From contig NZ_JALMUV010000007.1 in the NCBI RefSeq assembly GCF_023155275.1, positions 62,001-126,000 of the forward strand: a DNA stretch of 64,000 bases, written 5' to 3'. Below, piece by piece: positions 61,455-64,000 of this stretch; the stretch's first letter is position 1, and every line of letters begins with the position of its first letter. A model generated the notes under the pieces. It searched no databases. It was not told where the DNA came from and worked only from the letters and a program-made list of their open reading frames with translations. Origin of the DNA: Streptomyces rhizoryzae. Lineage in GTDB: Bacteria; Actinomycetota; Actinomycetes; Streptomycetales; Streptomycetaceae. The position numbers and the translations under genes were made by a program.

Positions 61455-61922
61455 TCAGGACCGGCCGGGCGGCAGCGGTTCGATCACCTCGTTGGTGACG
61501 TGCTGGTAGATCACCGAGCTGCGGCAGTCCACCACCTCCCGGCGCTTGAAGATCCGGTCCATCAGCAGGGCGTGCAGCCGGTCCACGTCCGGGACCGCGA
61601 CATGCACCAGGAAGTCGTCGCCGCCCGCGACGACATAGACGCTCAGCACCTCCGGCAGCGAGGTGAGGAACGCCTTGAACCGCTCGATCACCTCGCGGTT
61701 CATCGGCCGGATACGGACCGTCAGCAGCGCCTGGACGGGGCGGTTGAGGGCGCGCAGGTCCACGGTGGCGCGGTAGCCGGTGAGCACGCCGCGGGCGCGC
61801 AGCGCGCGGACCCGTTCCAGGCAGGTGGAGGGGGCGATGTTCAGTTTGCCGGCCAGTTCGCGGTTGGTCTGCCGTGCATCGCGCTGGAGTTCCCGGACAA
61901 TCGCCGAATCAATGTCGTCCAT
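61455..61922 (-). CDS. Lrp/AsnC-family regulator
   Basis: This 155-residue protein starts at ATG 61922. It has MDDIDSAIVRELQRDARQTNRELAGKLNIAPSTCLERVRALRARGVL, the usual winged helix, followed by an AsnC ligand-binding domain (ALLTVRI, VYVVAGGDDFLVHVAVPD). Family members sense amino acids and often control a divergent transporter, which is the arrangement here with the permease at 62003. Confidence 0.92.
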   Translation of the reverse strand: MDDIDSAIVRELQRDARQTNRELAGKLNIAPSTCLERVRALRARGVLTGYRATVDLRALNRPVQALLTVRIRPMNREVIERFKAFLTSLPEVLSVYVVAGGDDFLVHVAVPDVDRLHALLMDRIFKRREVVDCRSSVIYQHVTNEVIEPLPPGRS

Positions 61923-61944
61923 GCCCCCATGGTGCCGGGGCCTA

Positions 61945-61959
61945 CCGAATTTCGTTCGG
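61945..61959. promoter_or_regulatory. Inverted repeat in the Lrp/permease divergent gap
   Basis: CCGAA and TTCGG with a five-base centre TTTCG lie in the 80-base gap between the regulator and the permease, a fitting place for an Lrp-type operator. Confidence 0.45.
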
Positions 61960-61988
61960 CGATTGCGCGATGTGATCAAAGTTCCGGT

Positions 61989-61994
61989 TAGCGT
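61989..61994 (+). promoter_or_regulatory. -10 element of the permease gene, leaderless transcript likely
   Basis: TAGCGT ends eight bases before the GTG start at 62003. The start point would then fall at or within a base or two of the start codon, and no ribosome site is visible. Confidence 0.45.
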
Positions 61995-62002
61995 CCTGGG
62001 CT

Positions 62003-63295
62003 GTGTCCGTACAAGAAACATCTCTCGCTACTCCTGTACGTCCGGATGTACGGCGGCTGGGCATCGGCAGCGGTACCGCGCTGTGCGCCGGTGCCGTCCT
62101 CGGTCCGGGGGTGCTGACGCTGCCGTCGCTGGCCGCCGCGGCGGCCGGTCCGGCCTCCCTGCTGGCCTGGGTGCTGCTGCTGGCGCTGTGCGTCCCGGTG
62201 GCCGCCTCGTTCGCGGCGCTGGGCGCGCGCTACCCCGACGGCGGGGGCGTCGCCACGTATGTGCACCGGGCGATCGGGCCGCGCGCCGCGGCGGTGGTCG
62301 GCTGGTGGTTCTACGGTGCGGTGCCGCTCGGGGTGGTCTCGGCCGCCTGGATCGGCGGCACGTACGTGGCCGGTGCGGCCGGCTGGGGCGACGGCGGGGC
62401 GGCCGCGGTCGGCGCGGTGGTGCTCGCCGGGTCGCTGGCCTCCAACGCGGTCGGGCTGCGGATGTCGGGCCGGGTGCAGCTGCTGCTCGGCGGGTTGCTG
62501 GCGGCGGTGCTGCTGTGCGCGGTGCTGGCCGCCGCGCCGCGGGTGTCGGCGGCGAACTTCACGCCCTTCCTGCCCCATGGCTGGGCGTCGGTGGGGTCCG
62601 CGGCGTCGGTGCTGTTCTTCGCGTTCGCCGGGTGGGAGGCGGCCAGTCACCTGTCCGGGGAGTTCGCCGATCCGGCGCGGGACCTGCCGCGGGTGACCCG
62701 CCGCACCCTCGCCGTGATCACCGTGCTGTACCTGGGTCTGGCGGTGGCCACCATCGGGGCGCTGGGCCCGGCCGCCGCGCGCACCGGCACCCCGCTGACC
62801 GCACTGCTCGCGCAGAGCGTGGGCACCGCCGCCCGCCCGGTGGCGGCCGCGGCCGCGCTGTTCCTGACCTTCGGGGCGGTCAACTCCTATCTGGCCGGGG
62901 CCTCCCGGCTCGGTGCGGCCCTGGGCCGGGACGGGGCGGCGCCGCGCTGGCTGGCCAAGGGCGGCGGGCCGGGCGAGGTGCCGCGGCGGTCGCTGGCGGT
63001 GCTGGGCGTCGTGGCGGTCCTGCTGGCGGTGCCGGCTGCGGCCGGCGCGGCCGACCTGGACCTGCTGATGCGGGCCACCGCCACCTGCCTGGCCGCGGTG
63101 ACCCTGGCCGGGCTGGCCGCCGCGCTGGTGCTGCTGGAGCGCCGCACCCCGCTGTGGTACGGCGCGCTGGCCAGTGCGGTGCTGACGGCCGGGGTGCTCG
63201 CCTTCTCGGGGTGGCTGCTGCTGATCCCGGTGGTGCTGGCCGCGGCGTCCACCGCGTTCCTGACGCTGCGCCGGACGGGCCGGGGCGGCCGCTGA
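62003..63295 (+). CDS. APC-family amino acid permease
   Basis: This 430-residue membrane protein has about twelve hydrophobic segments. IGSGTALCAGAVLGPGVLTLPSLAAAAAGP is the first-helix signature of the APC superfamily, and FFAFAGWEAASHLSGEFADPARDLPR is the conserved helix 6 region. The type is close to YjeH, a methionine/branched-chain amino acid exporter. Divergent Lrp control supports export of an amino acid in excess. The start is GTG. Confidence 0.88.
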   Translation: MSVQETSLATPVRPDVRRLGIGSGTALCAGAVLGPGVLTLPSLAAAAAGPASLLAWVLLLALCVPVAASFAALGARYPDGGGVATYVHRAIGPRAAAVVGWWFYGAVPLGVVSAAWIGGTYVAGAAGWGDGGAAAVGAVVLAGSLASNAVGLRMSGRVQLLLGGLLAAVLLCAVLAAAPRVSAANFTPFLPHGWASVGSAASVLFFAFAGWEAASHLSGEFADPARDLPRVTRRTLAVITVLYLGLAVATIGALGPAAARTGTPLTALLAQSVGTAARPVAAAAALFLTFGAVNSYLAGASRLGAALGRDGAAPRWLAKGGGPGEVPRRSLAVLGVVAVLLAVPAAAGAADLDLLMRATATCLAAVTLAGLAAALVLLERRTPLWYGALASAVLTAGVLAFSGWLLLIPVVLAAASTAFLTLRRTGRGGR

Positions 63296-63317
63296 ACCCC
63301 GCCGCCCCGGCCCGGGG

Positions 63318-63346
63318 CCCGGCCCGCGCGCCGACCGCGGGCCGGG
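63318..63346. terminator. Hairpin between permease and lipase genes
   Basis: Eleven-base perfect arms CCCGGCCCGCG and its complement with a seven-base loop lie between the convergent genes, and probably terminate both. Confidence 0.7.
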
Positions 63347-63351
63347 CGGGC

Positions 63352-64000
63352 TCACCTCACGGCGGAGGCGCAGGTGGTCGGGGTGGCGTGGGCCGGGTCG
63401 AGGGCGTTGGCCGTCTCGTGGAAGGCGATCCGGTCGGTGGTCCCGATGGCCACGTGCTCGGAGAGGTCGGCCGGGCACAGGTCCTGGAGCAGGACGTTGC
63501 GGACGCCGGGGCCGCTGAGGTAGCCCGAGGTGGAGGGCGTGACGACCTCGTCGTACCGGGTGGCGATGACGGTGTAGCGGACGCCGGGGACGGTGTCGCC
63601 GCCGGCGTTGAGGCGGGTCAGCAGCGCGGAGCCGGCGGCCTGGTCGGTCAGGCCCGGGGTGTTCTTGTCGAGGTACCGCTTGGCGCCGGGGAAGAGGTCC
63701 AGCAGCCGGGTCAGGCCGTTGAGGGTGGTGCCGTGGTTGTCGGGGGCCAGCCCGATCAGGCTGTGCACCTTCTCCGCGCCGCCGTGGAACTTCAGGTACA
63801 CCCGCGGCATCATGCCGCCCTGCGAGTGCCCGACGAGGTCGACCTGGGCGGCGCCGGTCGCGGACCGCACCCGCTCGACGTAGCCGGCGAGTTGCCGCGC
63901 CGAGTCGTCGACGGGCCCGAGCCCGTGGAAGACCGGGACGCCGGGCAGTTGGCCGTAGTCCAGGGAGAAGACGCAGTAGCCGCGGGCGACCAGGTAGGGC
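63352..64000 (-). CDS. Class 2 triacylglycerol lipase/esterase, N-terminus outside window
   Basis: The C-terminal 215 residues of an alpha/beta hydrolase are visible. The nucleophile elbow is GHSQGGM, preceded by VARGYCVFSLDYGQLPG and DDSARQLAGYVERV. The acid lies in the RYDEVVTP region, and the His probably in CPADLSEHVAIG. Paired cysteines (DLCPAD and TTCASAVR) suggest secretion. This matches the Streptomyces exoelastase-type/class 2 lipases and, by position, SCO1735. The start codon and signal peptide lie beyond the window end. Confidence 0.85.
   Translation of the reverse strand, partial: PYLVARGYCVFSLDYGQLPGVPVFHGLGPVDDSARQLAGYVERVRSATGAAQVDLVGHSQGGMMPRVYLKFHGGAEKVHSLIGLAPDNHGTTLNGLTRLLDLFPGAKRYLDKNTPGLTDQAAGSALLTRLNAGGDTVPGVRYTVIATRYDEVVTPSTSGYLSGPGVRNVLLQDLCPADLSEHVAIGTTDRIAFHETANALDPAHATPTTCASAVR

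Overview
The window is high-GC actinobacterial DNA, almost certainly a Streptomyces chromosome arm or core-flank. It carries chaplin genes, a SARP-type regulator, rare TTA (bldA-dependent) codons in a few genes, many TetR/GntR regulators, GTG/TTG starts and LAXTG-type sortase signals. From memory, the order chaplin pair, SoxR, SGNH lipase, AA10 LPMO, lipase resembles the S. coelicolor region around SCO1672-SCO1735. That comparison was not run here.

Region 1 (0-4 kb) is conserved: a partial hypothetical gene, a DUF5703 protein, a long cell-wall-anchored chaplin (ChpC-like), a short chaplin (ChpH-like) with a plausible sigma-BldN promoter, an M20 peptidase and tRNA-Leu(GAG). Region 2 (4-13.8 kb) looks like an accessory island next to the tRNA. 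It starts with decayed DNA, including a phosphotransferase N-terminus joined to a CorA-like C-terminus. Next come a GT-B-like protein with a small partner, an NB-ARC/TPR STAND ATPase, a divergent AfsR/SARP-type STAND regulator and a possible 38-residue secreted peptide. The GT-B-like gene, both STAND genes and the CorA-like remnant contain TTA codons, as does the P450 gene just beyond.

Region 3 (13.8-41.4 kb) is mostly metabolism. It has a HAD hydrolase, a P450, a 2Fe-2S protein, a DMT transporter, a TetR/SDR pair with a clean palindromic operator and a Nudix hydrolase. A phosphotransferase, acyl-CoA dehydrogenase, SDR, acyl-CoA synthetase and TetR follow; together they resemble a levulinate-type 4-hydroxyacid catabolic set. 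Then come a NamZ-like muramidase, an MHS transporter, a LysR regulator, a penicillin acylase, a BKACE enzyme, an amidase, SoxR, a MaoC hydratase sharing an operator with a TetR gene, a second TetR, a urea transporter and a further TetR.

Region 4 (41.6-64 kb) begins with homogentisate dioxygenase, a GntR regulator and an MFS transporter. It continues with a stand-alone type ISP specificity-domain protein, a secreted SGNH lipase, a subtilisin, a DUF1275 protein, a DUF5925 AAA ATPase, DDAH, a GntR regulator and an asparagine synthase with a TTA codon. The end holds a double GNAT protein, a PAS/GAF/PP2C/HATPase protein with an altered metal motif, an unknown membrane protein, a wall-anchored LPMO, an Lrp/permease divergent pair and a truncated lipase.

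The strongest candidate for an undescribed system is the island at 6.0-13.7 kb. The most testable regulatory findings are the shared TetR operators, the hmgA inverted repeat and the TTA-codon clustering.
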